Below are positions 33,882 to 42,946 of a DNA stretch of 64,000 nucleotides, piece by piece. Source of the DNA: CAWBAT01 sp046331665 (GTDB taxonomy: Bacteria > Acidobacteriota > Terriglobia > Versatilivoradales > Versatilivoraceae). Each line of letters begins with the position of its first letter. Position 1 is the first letter of the stretch. A program made the translations under genes and the position numbers. The stretch covers positions 59,055 through 123,054 of the forward strand of contig JAXLQK010000020.1 of the NCBI GenBank assembly GCA_046331665.1. Reading direction: 5' to 3'. The notes below the pieces were generated by a model, which was not told the DNA's origin, ran no database searches, and saw only the letters and a program-made list of their open reading frames with translations.

Positions 33882-35042
33882 TTGAAGTACAGACGGTTCC
33901 GGCATTCCTTGCTCCCTATGGCTGTCCTGTTAGGCGGCTTGCTTTGTTCGACGATTCGGGCAGGCACTGCCTCCCGCTTCGAAATGACCCCCGAAGTCGC
34001 CCGGATCTTGCGGGCGGGCCTCGACAGAATGTACAACTACGATGTGAAACAAGCCGATGCCCTTTTTGACGAATTAATTCAACGATTTCCAAATCACACG
34101 ATCGGCTATATGCACAAAGCGGAATTGATTTGGTGGCTGGCGTTGATGGACAACACCAATGACACCCTCAAAGAAACATTTCGTCGATATAACGATCAGT
34201 CCTTGCTCAAAGGGGAAGAATTGCTTGCTCAAGACCCCAATGATTTTTACAACCAGCTCTATCTTGGCGCAACCTATGAAAATCAAACGAAGTTTTATAT
34301 CTTTATTTCCAAGAGCTATCTTGGAGCCCTTACCTCAGGAATGAAAGGATACAAATACATAGAGGCCGCTCATGCGCTTAGACCAGAATATGTCGATTGC
34401 CTGATCGGTTTGGGCGCTCGCAATTACTTTGCAGGTTCCGTTCCTGCCATTTTCAAACCTTTCGCATTCCTTCTAGGTTCCCGGGGCAATAAGCAGGAGG
34501 GGATTCAGCAACTCCTGAGAGCGGCCACCAGTGGCGAATTCGGACAAACCGAGGCAAAAACCGTTCTTCTTGGCGTCTATTTAAATGAAAAAAAGTGGAA
34601 AGACTACCAGGAACTAGCTTGCGCATTGATCGCCCAATATCCTGCCAATCCTGTCCTCTATTTTTGGCTCGCCACAGCTTTCATTTCACAGAAGCATTGG
34701 GATGAAGGTATTCACCAGTTTGAAGCAATGATTGGCCAATACCGCGGGGACGAATGGCAATCCGGCCTTGGTTACGGGCTTTACCAGAAGGGGCGGCTGG
34801 AGTTCGAGAAGGGTGACACAGAGGCGGTTCTTCAGAGCCTCAACCGGCTTCTCAAATTTGATTTCAAGGATCAGAATCTCATGGCCCGAGCCCTATTATT
34901 GCGGGCCTTTGCCAATGACCTGTTGAAAAAGCGGGATTCAGCGCTGGCAGACTATCGCGCCACTTTAGCTCTACCCAATGTGGAAGAGACGCATCGAAAA
35001 GCTCGACGGTATATGGGGAAGCCTTATTCCGGCACCCGTTAA
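33882..35042 (+). CDS. TPR-type secreted protein
   Basis: About 386 residues. I prefer the TTG at 33882, which follows AAAAGGAGAGGCAGG and opens a clean signal peptide (KYRRFRHSLLPMAVLLGG). The upstream open region to 33798 has no support. The mature part is helical, with tetratricopeptide-like repeats (for example YNYDVKQADALFDELIQRFPNH and RLEFEKGDTEAVLQSLNRLLKF), so it probably mediates protein contacts in the periplasm. Function unknown; 66 bases before the lipid kinase gene. Confidence 0.75.
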   Translation: MKYRRFRHSLLPMAVLLGGLLCSTIRAGTASRFEMTPEVARILRAGLDRMYNYDVKQADALFDELIQRFPNHTIGYMHKAELIWWLALMDNTNDTLKETFRRYNDQSLLKGEELLAQDPNDFYNQLYLGATYENQTKFYIFISKSYLGALTSGMKGYKYIEAAHALRPEYVDCLIGLGARNYFAGSVPAIFKPFAFLLGSRGNKQEGIQQLLRAATSGEFGQTEAKTVLLGVYLNEKKWKDYQELACALIAQYPANPVLYFWLATAFISQKHWDEGIHQFEAMIGQYRGDEWQSGLGYGLYQKGRLEFEKGDTEAVLQSLNRLLKFDFKDQNLMARALLLRAFANDLLKKRDSALADYRATLALPNVEETHRKARRYMGKPYSGTR

Positions 35043-35108
35043 GGGCCATGGCAACGACGGTCGATTCAGCCCGGGCAAGAGCAATGTACCCATGAATCTC
35101 AGGAAACA

Positions 35109-36041
35109 ATGATCCCACCCAAGTCACTCGTGACAGAAGACTCTCTTCCCAGTTACTCGAAAGGGGCCCTGATTTACAACCCCTATGCAGGGGGACTACG
35201 TAAGAACCCCGGGAAGATTGAGCTCATCTCGAGTGCACTCGAAACGCTCGGGATGGACCTCCAGCTCATACCGACCCGAGCACCCGGAGATGGCACGACT
35301 CAGGCTAGAAATCTTATCCAGTCAAACTGCCAGGTCATTCTTGCCTGTGGGGGTGACGGAACCATCAATGAGATCATCGGCGGGATGGCAGGAAGTTCGG
35401 TCCCGTTGATGGTTATCCCAGCGGGGACGGCCAACGTATTGGCTAATGAGATCGGAATGCCCCGCGATCCAGAGAAATGCGCCCAATTACTCCGCACCGG
35501 GGTCAGCCGTCGCATCTCCTTGGGAAAGGCCGGGGCACGCTATTTTGCGTTAATGGCCGGAGTCGGAGTCGATGCAGGTGTGGTCGCCGCCGTTGACCCG
35601 GGCGTCAAGGACAAACTCGGACAGGGGGCCTTCTGGTTGGCTGGATTTCAGCAATTGGGCCGATATCATTTTCTCCCTTTTGAAATCCGGGTCGACGGAC
35701 ATCCCTACTCTTGTACCTTTGCCCTTCTCAGCAAGACGCAAAGGTATGCCAGCCGTTTCCGGATTACTCCCGAGGCAAGCTTGTTTTCGGATGCCTTTGA
35801 AATCTGCCTGTTTCAGAGTACGAATCGCTGGCGCTACCTCATTTACTTGTTGTTTGTCATGCTCCGGAAACACGGACATCTTAGCGACGTCACAAGGATT
35901 CAAGGGAAGGAAATTGAGGCGGTGGGGCCCGGTCAAATCACCGTCCAAGTCGACGGAGAATTGATCGGGACCCTTCCCCAACAATTCCATATTCAGTCCG
36001 ATGCGTTAACCTTGATCATGCCAAGGAACAGCGCCAGGTAA
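35109..36041 (+). CDS. Diacylglycerol/lipid kinase family protein
   Basis: A 310-residue DAGK-catalytic-domain protein. The nucleotide motif GGDGTINEIIGG (about 81-92), the IPAGTANVLANEIGMP segment and a C-terminal VQVDGELIG are all present. Members phosphorylate diacylglycerol, sphingoid bases or undecaprenol-like lipids; the substrate cannot be told from sequence. It is followed after 13 bases by an alkaline-phosphatase-fold protein, so the two probably work on related lipids or polyols. Confidence 0.9.
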   Translation: MIPPKSLVTEDSLPSYSKGALIYNPYAGGLRKNPGKIELISSALETLGMDLQLIPTRAPGDGTTQARNLIQSNCQVILACGGDGTINEIIGGMAGSSVPLMVIPAGTANVLANEIGMPRDPEKCAQLLRTGVSRRISLGKAGARYFALMAGVGVDAGVVAAVDPGVKDKLGQGAFWLAGFQQLGRYHFLPFEIRVDGHPYSCTFALLSKTQRYASRFRITPEASLFSDAFEICLFQSTNRWRYLIYLLFVMLRKHGHLSDVTRIQGKEIEAVGPGQITVQVDGELIGTLPQQFHIQSDALTLIMPRNSAR

Positions 36042-36054
36042 GATTGGGATCGGA

Positions 36055-37539
36055 ATGAGACGGAAATCAGCTTTAGCCATCATCGCATTGGTTGTGATCT
36101 GGGGAACACTCGCCGTGATCCGTTGGGGAAGGCCCTACCCATGGAAGATCGTTTTAATCGGCCAACTCTCCACGGATCCACAAAAGGGAATCAACCAGTG
36201 GCGCCTCAAGGATCTCGCGGACGGGGAAACGATCATCGAATCGGACACCAATCAGGATGGCCGTGTCGACCAAATCCAATGGGGAAACCCCGGAGGAGAA
36301 ATCCGTGACCTCTCCGACATCTCCCGGACAGGAGCACCCCCCAAGAAGCTGATCATCTGCCTGGATGGCGTTCCCTATGACGACATGGCCGAATTGTGGG
36401 ATCGCGGTTATTTTCGTGAATTCGCGCGGCCCGGCAAACTGATTAGCGTCTTTCCTTCTCTCAGCGATGTCGCCCTGACTGCGGTTTTGCACACGCCTCC
36501 CGTTCCCGGTTATGAAAATCTTTATTTTGACCTGGGAAAAAATCAGATTGGCGGCGGAGCCTTCAGCACCGTCTCAAAAATCCGAATGCCCTACCTGGAC
36601 GCCCTAGACTATGACGAGCCCGGAATCTTCAAGGGGTTAGCCTACATCCTTCCCATGAAAACATATTATGCCGATGTAGGCCGCTTCAACCAAAGGATTG
36701 CTTCAAATTCGAAACCCGTCTACACGGCCCATATCTGCTCGACAGACGCCATCTGCCATATTCTTACCCGGGAAGAATTTATGAAGAAAATGACAGAGAC
36801 GGATCGCATGTTGCGTGAAGTCGTCATCCGTAACCATGCCAATCTGGACATCGTTGTGTTCTCGGACCATGGGAACAGTCATGTTACAAATCACCGCATT
36901 GATCTGGATGCCTACCTCGCTCCGTACGGCTTTCGAATTGAATCTTCCATCAGGGATGAGTGGAGTGTCGCCATTCCAAAGTTCGGTCTCGTGGGAGCCA
37001 TGCCGGTGTATACGCAGCCAACAACGGTCGGGAAGCTCGTCCCCATTCTCGTCAAGGTGGAAGGGATCGATTTCGTCGCTTACCTTGCCCGCGGGGAGGT
37101 TCGCCTCGTGTCAGCAAAAGGGGAAGCATTGATTCACGCGGAGGAGGGAGGGAAACGATTGCGCTATGAAGCGTTACAGGGAGATCCGCTTGAGCTGAAG
37201 CCCATCCTGGAACGGATGAGCAGAGAGCAGATCCTCGATAGCGATGGCTTCGCAACACCTGATCAGTGGTTTTCCTATACCGCGGAACATGAATATGCCG
37301 ATGCCATCAACGCGCTTTATCTTGGGATGAACAACCATGTCACCAATCGAGCCTCACTCATGGTGAGCTTTAAAGACGGTTACCATTATGGCAGCCCCTT
37401 CTTCGACAAACTGGTGACCATGCGGTCAACGCACGGAAATCTGCATCGGATGTCGATGACCGGGTTTTACATGCGGAACCGGCCCATGCCCGATAAGATC
37501 CTGGCGGCACGAGAGCTTTTGGCCGATGAACTCCATTGA
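36055..37539 (+). CDS. Membrane-anchored alkaline-phosphatase-superfamily protein
   Basis: A 494-residue protein with an N-terminal hydrophobic segment (about 5-22), then a short Ca-binding-like stretch (ESDTNQDGRVDQIQWG) and a type I phosphodiesterase-like domain. Supporting motifs are KLIICLDGVPYDD (metal Asp), FPSLSDVALTA (nucleophile region) and VVFSDHGNSHVTNH (metal Asp/His). A second conserved His region lies near TMRSTHGNLHR. It is probably exported and cleaves phosphate mono- or diesters; the substrate is unknown. Operon with the preceding lipid kinase (13-base gap). Confidence 0.78.
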   Translation: MRRKSALAIIALVVIWGTLAVIRWGRPYPWKIVLIGQLSTDPQKGINQWRLKDLADGETIIESDTNQDGRVDQIQWGNPGGEIRDLSDISRTGAPPKKLIICLDGVPYDDMAELWDRGYFREFARPGKLISVFPSLSDVALTAVLHTPPVPGYENLYFDLGKNQIGGGAFSTVSKIRMPYLDALDYDEPGIFKGLAYILPMKTYYADVGRFNQRIASNSKPVYTAHICSTDAICHILTREEFMKKMTETDRMLREVVIRNHANLDIVVFSDHGNSHVTNHRIDLDAYLAPYGFRIESSIRDEWSVAIPKFGLVGAMPVYTQPTTVGKLVPILVKVEGIDFVAYLARGEVRLVSAKGEALIHAEEGGKRLRYEALQGDPLELKPILERMSREQILDSDGFATPDQWFSYTAEHEYADAINALYLGMNNHVTNRASLMVSFKDGYHYGSPFFDKLVTMRSTHGNLHRMSMTGFYMRNRPMPDKILAARELLADELH

Positions 37540-37622
37540 GGGCTTCCCGTTCCTCCCAGTCAAGCCGATCGGTTTGACGTTCATCTGAAGAATTCGCGAT
37601 CAATACGAAGCGGGTGTTCCCA

Positions 37623-38459
37623 TCAATCCTCCACCTTGAGTTTCACGTCAGCTGAAAATTTCTTGAAATCGCGAAATTCGATGACGTTTCTGGAACTGAC
37701 TCGATTCGGCCTCTCCTGGATGAGTATTTCAGCAGCCAGGGGGAGAAGAAAATGTCTCTCTTCGATGCCTTCAATTCTGCGTTCACCATATTCGGTCGTG
37801 GTTTCTGAATAAAGGATTGGGAACCGGGGCGGGAGCGAGAGCGTATGCTGGCTGATTTTCAATATATTGCGGGTGCCAGCGTCAACCCAGATGGCGCCTT
37901 CGTATCCTACCTTCAAGGAATAAGTGCTCTGATAGGAGAGCGTCCAGGCGGAATGGTCCGGTGAAACAATGAATCCGAAGATCAGAGCGCGCGTTCCTCG
38001 ATATTGATCTTCTCCCTCTTTCCAAAATTTGGCCTGGGTTTCCGCGAGAAAGAGAGAATGCAGAAGACTGCCAAATTCGCCAAGAGAGATCACACTTCCG
38101 ATGGAATCAATTCGTTTCGTGGAAGGCCGGCCGTTGATCGAGAGATTCGAGTAACTCTCCTGTCCCTCATGAAATGCCACATCGGCTTCCACCGTATCCT
38201 GTAATTGCCATTGGCCTCCCCCCAGCGGCCCCCGGTAGCGACGAGTCACCTGATGGCAAATAAAATCGGGCAAGTTGTCGGAAAATCGAAAGGCATTCTT
38301 CCTCACCTCATTCAGCACTTCGCTCCCATTTCCCGTGGGCATTCCTTCCTTTCCTTCTCGCGCGGCAACGGGCTCCCGGACTAAGACTGCCAGGATCAGG
38401 CATAGAAATCCAAAAACATGGCCGCTTGGCGGGCAGCGACCCTGCTTGGAAGTGACCAT
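37623..38459 (-). CDS. Secreted protein of an acidobacteria-type family, function unknown
   Basis: About 278 residues from ATG 38459, with a hydrophobic export segment near the N-terminus. The stretch NLPDFICHQVTRRYRG is characteristic of a family of secreted proteins expanded in acidobacteria. The remainder is beta-rich with no catalytic motif that I recognise. It is the last gene of the minus-strand run that contains the ccm operon, 117 or more bases after the HemQ-like gene. Confidence 0.65.
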   Translation of the reverse strand: MVTSKQGRCPPSGHVFGFLCLILAVLVREPVAAREGKEGMPTGNGSEVLNEVRKNAFRFSDNLPDFICHQVTRRYRGPLGGGQWQLQDTVEADVAFHEGQESYSNLSINGRPSTKRIDSIGSVISLGEFGSLLHSLFLAETQAKFWKEGEDQYRGTRALIFGFIVSPDHSAWTLSYQSTYSLKVGYEGAIWVDAGTRNILKISQHTLSLPPRFPILYSETTTEYGERRIEGIEERHFLLPLAAEILIQERPNRVSSRNVIEFRDFKKFSADVKLKVED

Positions 38460-38611
38460 CTTGAAAAGCGATCGAGGGTTGAAGTAACTGCCCATGAGCT
38501 GAACCTGATGGCGCCATCAACGGCTCCTGTCGACGGCTCGTTCGGTTTCAATGGAAGTCAAAATAGAAACGGAGTCTCCAAACCCACTTCGAGGTCTGGT
38601 GAATTCCGTGA

Positions 38612-39322
38612 TTATGACGTTGGGCTCTGCCAGAGTACATGGCCGACAAAGAAGGGGCCGAGTGTCTGGATGTACTCCGAGGTTTGGCGGGTCTTGCGCA
38701 TGGTTTGCACGATGTGGGAAAGCGGATGGAGTTGCTTGCCAATCAGGCCAATCAGAAAATCATTGTCGTGCGCGTCCAGTCCATGGCAGGCCAGCCGGAT
38801 GTCGTGGGCGAGATCGGCATCGCCGTAGGCTCTCCCAATGGTGCCGTGTTCGCGAAGGATGCTCCCCTGCTCCTGCGGCGTGAGCTTCGAAAAAGCTCCC
38901 GTGCGTCTCAGCGGATACCAAATGGCCCAAGGCCAGGAGGGATTCAGCACAGTCCGTCGCGGTTTGTGCACCAGCCAGTCTTCAAGATCCGGTTCATATC
39001 CCGAAGAATAGGATCGGCCGACCATCGTATACTCCAGCTTCTGGCTGAGCTCCTGAAAAGGAGCCGCATTGACCAACTCGCGAAGTTCCCTTACAAAAAA
39101 AACCGGATCCTCATGCATGGTCAAAACTCCGACCCCACGCGGATCATTCATATCCTGATAAAGAACCGAAGGCACACCGCGCTCTGCCAAAGCGGAGACG
39201 AGCCTGCCGGACTCCAAACACCCCCCGAATACCTGGAGCTGCATGAATAACCGGCGATCTGACGTTTGCTGGTTCGCGCCATGCTCCAGAACGTTGGTCT
39301 GGATATCCACAGATTGAGTCAT
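38612..39322 (-). CDS. Chlorite dismutase / HemQ-family haem protein
   Basis: A 236-residue member of the chlorite dismutase superfamily, with EDPVFFVRELRELVN, EYTMVGRSYSSGYEPDLEDWL, WPWAIWYPLRRTGAF, REHGTIGRAYGDADLAHDIRL and MRKTRQTSEYIQTLGPFFVG. By eye, the distal Arg needed for chlorite degradation is not at the expected place, so a HemQ-like (coproheme decarboxylase) or other haem role is likelier. It follows ccmD by 21 bases and may belong to the haem-delivery operon. Confidence 0.8.
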   Translation of the reverse strand: MTQSVDIQTNVLEHGANQQTSDRRLFMQLQVFGGCLESGRLVSALAERGVPSVLYQDMNDPRGVGVLTMHEDPVFFVRELRELVNAAPFQELSQKLEYTMVGRSYSSGYEPDLEDWLVHKPRRTVLNPSWPWAIWYPLRRTGAFSKLTPQEQGSILREHGTIGRAYGDADLAHDIRLACHGLDAHDNDFLIGLIGKQLHPLSHIVQTMRKTRQTSEYIQTLGPFFVGHVLWQSPTS

Positions 39323-39343
39323 ACCGTTTCCTCTTTTCGCAAT

Positions 39344-39481
39344 CTATCGCTTGTTTTGTTCCAAGCGTTCCCGAAGCCGATCCAGATCCCCTTGCACCCG
39401 GTGTTGTCTTCGCGAAATGCTGAACATATAAGCAAAAAGCAGAATCCAAATGGCTGAGTAAGCCGCAAACAAATAATTCAT
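39344..39481 (-). CDS. ccmD: Haem exporter subunit CcmD
   Basis: A 45-residue open frame, MNYLFAAYSAIWILLFAYMF then SRRQHRVQGDLDRLRERLEQ. One membrane helix is followed by a short charged cytoplasmic helix, the classical CcmD pattern. ATG 39481 follows GGGAGG. It overlaps the end of ccmC by four bases (ATGA). CcmD is needed to release holo-CcmE from CcmC/CcmAB. It is easily missed because of its size. Confidence 0.88.
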   Translation of the reverse strand: MNYLFAAYSAIWILLFAYMFSISRRQHRVQGDLDRLRERLEQNKR

Positions 39482-40170
39482 CGGTTCCTCCCTGTCTCGA
39501 TTTCTACCTGCCGCTGTAAGGCTTCGACGGACTCTTTGGATAGTTCAAGGTCGGAACGCAACTTCCACAAGTAGAGGTAGAGGAGTGTAAACGCCCCTAA
39601 TGAAATAAAGAAGGCGATCTTCATCTGAGGATCAAGTCCCGATCCTTGACCTCCTGCCATTACCGGTGAAGGATGCTGCGTTCTCCACCAACGATTCGAC
39701 ATGTAGACGATCGGCACATCGATCGCACCGAGAATTCCAAAAATAGCCGAAAATCGTGCTTTTTGTTCCGGGGCCTCGATCAAGCGGCGAAGCATGAGAT
39801 AGCCCAGGTATATCAACCAAAGCACGAACATCGACGTAAGCCGTGCATCCCACGCCCACCAGACTCCCCAGACAGGCTTGGCCCACAGCGGACCGGTCAC
39901 CATCACGATCGTCGCAAAAATAGTCCCCACCTCAGCGGCGGCGGACGCTTTGAGATCATAATTGCGAGTTCGCTTTGCTAAAAACAAAATGCTGTAAACA
40001 AGGACGCAGAAAATGGCGAGGAAACTAATCCATCCGGCCGAAGCATGGAAATAGAATATCTTTTGAACTTCAAGCATCGACGCTTCAATCGGAGCGTAGA
40101 TGAAAATGGCATAGAGGGCCACAAGCACACTTAGAAAGGTTAACAGACCCAGCCACCTCATCGATTTCAT
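39478..40170 (-). CDS. ccmC: Haem exporter protein CcmC
   Basis: About 230 residues from ATG 40170 (MKSMRWLGLL). Six membrane segments and the tryptophan-rich WWD motif (VWGVWWAWDARLTS) show it to be CcmC, which places haem on CcmE. Conserved His residues occur in FYFHASAGW and near RTQHPSP. Part of the operon ccmE-F-H-orf-orf-A-B-C-D on the minus strand. Confidence 0.94.
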   Translation of the reverse strand: MKSMRWLGLLTFLSVLVALYAIFIYAPIEASMLEVQKIFYFHASAGWISFLAIFCVLVYSILFLAKRTRNYDLKASAAAEVGTIFATIVMVTGPLWAKPVWGVWWAWDARLTSMFVLWLIYLGYLMLRRLIEAPEQKARFSAIFGILGAIDVPIVYMSNRWWRTQHPSPVMAGGQGSGLDPQMKIAFFISLGAFTLLYLYLWKLRSDLELSKESVEALQRQVEIETGRNR

Positions 40171-40310
40171 AGTCACCGCCCTACGTCCTGATTTCGCTAA
40201 CCGTCCGTTGGAGGGTCCGACTCGATCCCCCACCTTGCCGAAACCACTATCCGAAGCAATTCTTGAGACTCAATCTCACTTCTCCGACTTCCGCGCTTCT
40301 ATGCCTCAAC

Positions 40311-40988
40311 CTATTCTTCCAAGACAAAATCGAACAGGAGGAGAGGGAGAGTCAGAAAGATAATATTATAGACGACTAGAAACTTTACCCAAAACCCCAA
40401 TGATTCCCCCGGCGGATCAGTAAAAATGGCAGCGGTTGACTCTACCGACCCGATGACTGCCGGCAATACCAAAGGAATGAGCAGGACAGGGAGCATCACA
40501 TCACTCATTCGCGTGTTCATAGAGACAGCCGCCAGAATGGTCCCGATCGAGGCAAAGGCGAGAGTCCCCAGCAGAGTGATGAGCGACAGCCAGCCCGCGC
40601 GCGGAAGCAAATCAAAATTAAAGAACAAGGTGAAGCAAAGCAGGATGACCAATTCGGCAATCAGCATAAAGACTAGATTCGCCATCATTTTCCCAACGAA
40701 AATCACGCCCCAGCTCGTCGGCGCCATCAGGAGCCCTTGCAGTGAGTCATTTTCCCGCTCCCCGGCAAATGAGCGATTCAGGCCCAGAATGCCAGCAAAA
40801 ATAAACGTCATCCAAAGTAGTCCCGGGCCGAAGCGCTCGGTCTCTTGGCCGTCAGGTTCAAAGGCGAAGTGGAACATCAGGATCACCAGCAGTCCGAACA
40901 TGAGCATCGACGTGAGAGCGTCTTTTGTCCGGTACTCGATGACGAGGTCTTTCCAAAAGATGGTAAAGGATTGACTAAGAAATTTCAC
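40311..40988 (-). CDS. ccmB: Haem exporter protein CcmB
   Basis: A 225-residue integral membrane protein with about six hydrophobic segments. It has the FERENDSLQGLL-type motif (here GERENDSLQGLLMAP) and LLIPLVLPAVIGSVE. It is the permease half of the CcmAB ABC transporter that drives release of haem-loaded CcmE. It overlaps the end of ccmA by 14 bases. Confidence 0.93.
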   Translation of the reverse strand: MKFLSQSFTIFWKDLVIEYRTKDALTSMLMFGLLVILMFHFAFEPDGQETERFGPGLLWMTFIFAGILGLNRSFAGERENDSLQGLLMAPTSWGVIFVGKMMANLVFMLIAELVILLCFTLFFNFDLLPRAGWLSLITLLGTLAFASIGTILAAVSMNTRMSDVMLPVLLIPLVLPAVIGSVESTAAIFTDPPGESLGFWVKFLVVYNIIFLTLPLLLFDFVLEE

Positions 40989-41712
40989 GTTGCCGCTCTT
41001 TGAGGAATCGTTTGTACTTCTCGCGAACGGAGGCCCAGTTCTCTGTCATCTCCTCCTCAATTCTGCCATGTTCCACGATGGCCCACCGCTTGGCTCGTTC
41101 CAGGCCTTGTTCCAAATCGTGCGTGGCCATGATCACCGTCTTTCCCTGTTCTACATAAGACTTAAGCCACTCTCCCAGCAATTCAGCGGCTTCGAAGTCC
41201 AACCCCGTAAAAGGTTCATCCAGGAGAAGGATTTCAGGACGGTGCAACACCGCCCTCGCAATGGCCAGGCGCTGCTGCATTCCCCGGGAAAATCCCCCGA
41301 TCTGTCGATGGGCATGCTTCTCCAAGCCAACCCAATGAAGCGTATCCCGAATTTGCGCTTCGGGTCGAGGCAATTGGTAGAGCCTGGCAAAGAACAAGAG
41401 GTTTTCAAAGGCGGTGAGGTGGCGGTAAAGAAAACTCGAATGGGCAACAAAGCCCAGCCGTGCGCGAACTTGCTCAGGATTGGCAAGGGCATCAATTCCA
41501 CAGACCCGCACCTGGCCGGCATTCGGTTTGAGGATACGGGCAATCACTCTCAGCAGTGTGGACTTTCCTGCCCCATTTCGCCCCAGAAAGACCAGAAATT
41601 CTCCGGAAGAAACCGTCAGGTTGATTCCCCGCAAGGCATACGTCTGCCCAAACCATTTCTCGATATTTTCAACCTGGATGCTGGGACTGAATGAAAGATT
41701 TGACGTGGCCAT
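40975..41712 (-). CDS. ccmA: Haem exporter ATP-binding protein CcmA
   Basis: A 245-residue ABC ATPase with Walker A GRNGAGKST, signature FSRGMQQRLAIARAVL and Walker B ILLLDEPFTGLD. Position next to ccmB and ccmC identifies it as CcmA. ATP hydrolysis by CcmAB releases holo-CcmE from CcmCD for haem ligation. Confidence 0.93.
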   Translation of the reverse strand: MATSNLSFSPSIQVENIEKWFGQTYALRGINLTVSSGEFLVFLGRNGAGKSTLLRVIARILKPNAGQVRVCGIDALANPEQVRARLGFVAHSSFLYRHLTAFENLLFFARLYQLPRPEAQIRDTLHWVGLEKHAHRQIGGFSRGMQQRLAIARAVLHRPEILLLDEPFTGLDFEAAELLGEWLKSYVEQGKTVIMATHDLEQGLERAKRWAIVEHGRIEEEMTENWASVREKYKRFLKERQREIS

Positions 41713-41792
41713 CCAATACTCGTCCGCTCATCCTGCGGAAACGGCTACAGCCCTCCGCCTAGAATCGCCGGTTGGGGAGAATCCCGCCTGAA

Positions 41793-42908
41793 TTATCGTC
41801 CCTTCTCTTTCAATCTTGCCTTGGCCTCGAGGCTCTGCCGCACCGCCAAAGCCAATATGACCGCGAAGATGAGACCGAACCCCGAAACCAGGTACAACCA
41901 GTTTTCGAATACCGGGTTCGGGAGACGGACGACTTTCATTCCGGGAAGCTCAGATTCCTGCTCCATTCCTTCTGAAGGGCCCTTCTCACTACTTTCGGAG
42001 ATCTGTGGGGCTTCTCCGGTGATTCGCAATTGAAGCTGCTTTTCCTTGGCCGGAACAGACACTTCGTAGGCTGCCGCCTTCGTCATCGAGTCCGTTCCGG
42101 CCGCTTTAACACCAGATCCGGTCAGTTGCAAATCCGAAGGCAGGACCAACAACCGCGTGTTCAGAGGACCATAATACAATCGCTGGGCAAACTCCCTTTG
42201 GTTTGAGGAAAAGTTGACCTTATAGGAGATCCTGATTTCATTCTTCCCCGGCTTCATCGGATATTTGATCGCGTACCCTCCTTCTTGACGCCGTACAGGA
42301 TTCTGCGGCAGGGGAATGCCCATGCCTCCCACAACCGCCACGTTCAACTCACTCACCAGCTCCGGAGAAGGAGTGTCAAAAAGGAATGATCCGTCCGAAA
42401 TAACCAGGGTTTTTGGAGGAACACTCTCGTTGGTCAAGAAATACTGCTGCTGCACAAAAAGCTGCGAACCACTGGCTTGAGCGAGCATCAAAGGCAATGA
42501 AACGTGAATCCCTGTCATACTCGTGGTCGGTTCATAGACCATCAGCTTCACGGGAACATTGAGGTTTTGATCCGGAGTCACCGTCAGATTGTAATTGACG
42601 CCGCGATAGATGGCGCGAAGCAACCAGTGAGGTGTCTGGGTCTCCTCAGACAAGGAAAACTGGAACTCACCTGCGGAGTTGGTCGTAGTATCCGACGTAT
42701 TTTGCATCCCCGCTCCGAGCACCAACAGTTCCACCTTCTGCCCGCCGAGCGGATGTTGGTCCGTGCCGTTCACCACCAAACCTTTCAGCACCTTGGCAGC
42801 CTGAAGTTCGAAGGGGAAAAGGACACCCAAGCCAAGAGTCATGAGCCAAAAAAATGATTGAGCGGGAAGCGACAAGGTCCTTCCAAGGAGACAGTTAGGT
42901 AGTTTCAT
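41793..42908 (-). CDS. Exported membrane-anchored protein inserted in the ccm operon
   Basis: A 371-residue protein with a signal peptide (about 15-37). An N-terminal carboxypeptidase-regulatory/Ig-like beta domain follows (about 40-125: LKGLVVNGTDQHPLGGQKVELL, SAGEFQFSLSEET), then a large beta-rich periplasmic region, one membrane helix near 340-360 and a short basic cytoplasmic tail. It lies between the 120-residue CcmI-like gene and ccmA. No classical Ccm component matches it. A role in handling apocytochrome or haem is suggested only by position. Confidence 0.7.
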   Translation of the reverse strand: MKLPNCLLGRTLSLPAQSFFWLMTLGLGVLFPFELQAAKVLKGLVVNGTDQHPLGGQKVELLVLGAGMQNTSDTTTNSAGEFQFSLSEETQTPHWLLRAIYRGVNYNLTVTPDQNLNVPVKLMVYEPTTSMTGIHVSLPLMLAQASGSQLFVQQQYFLTNESVPPKTLVISDGSFLFDTPSPELVSELNVAVVGGMGIPLPQNPVRRQEGGYAIKYPMKPGKNEIRISYKVNFSSNQREFAQRLYYGPLNTRLLVLPSDLQLTGSGVKAAGTDSMTKAAAYEVSVPAKEKQLQLRITGEAPQISESSEKGPSEGMEQESELPGMKVVRLPNPVFENWLYLVSGFGLIFAVILALAVRQSLEAKARLKEKGR

Positions 42909-42946
42909 TCACAGCCGATCTCTTCGTTGAGTTGTCCGCAGGCGGG

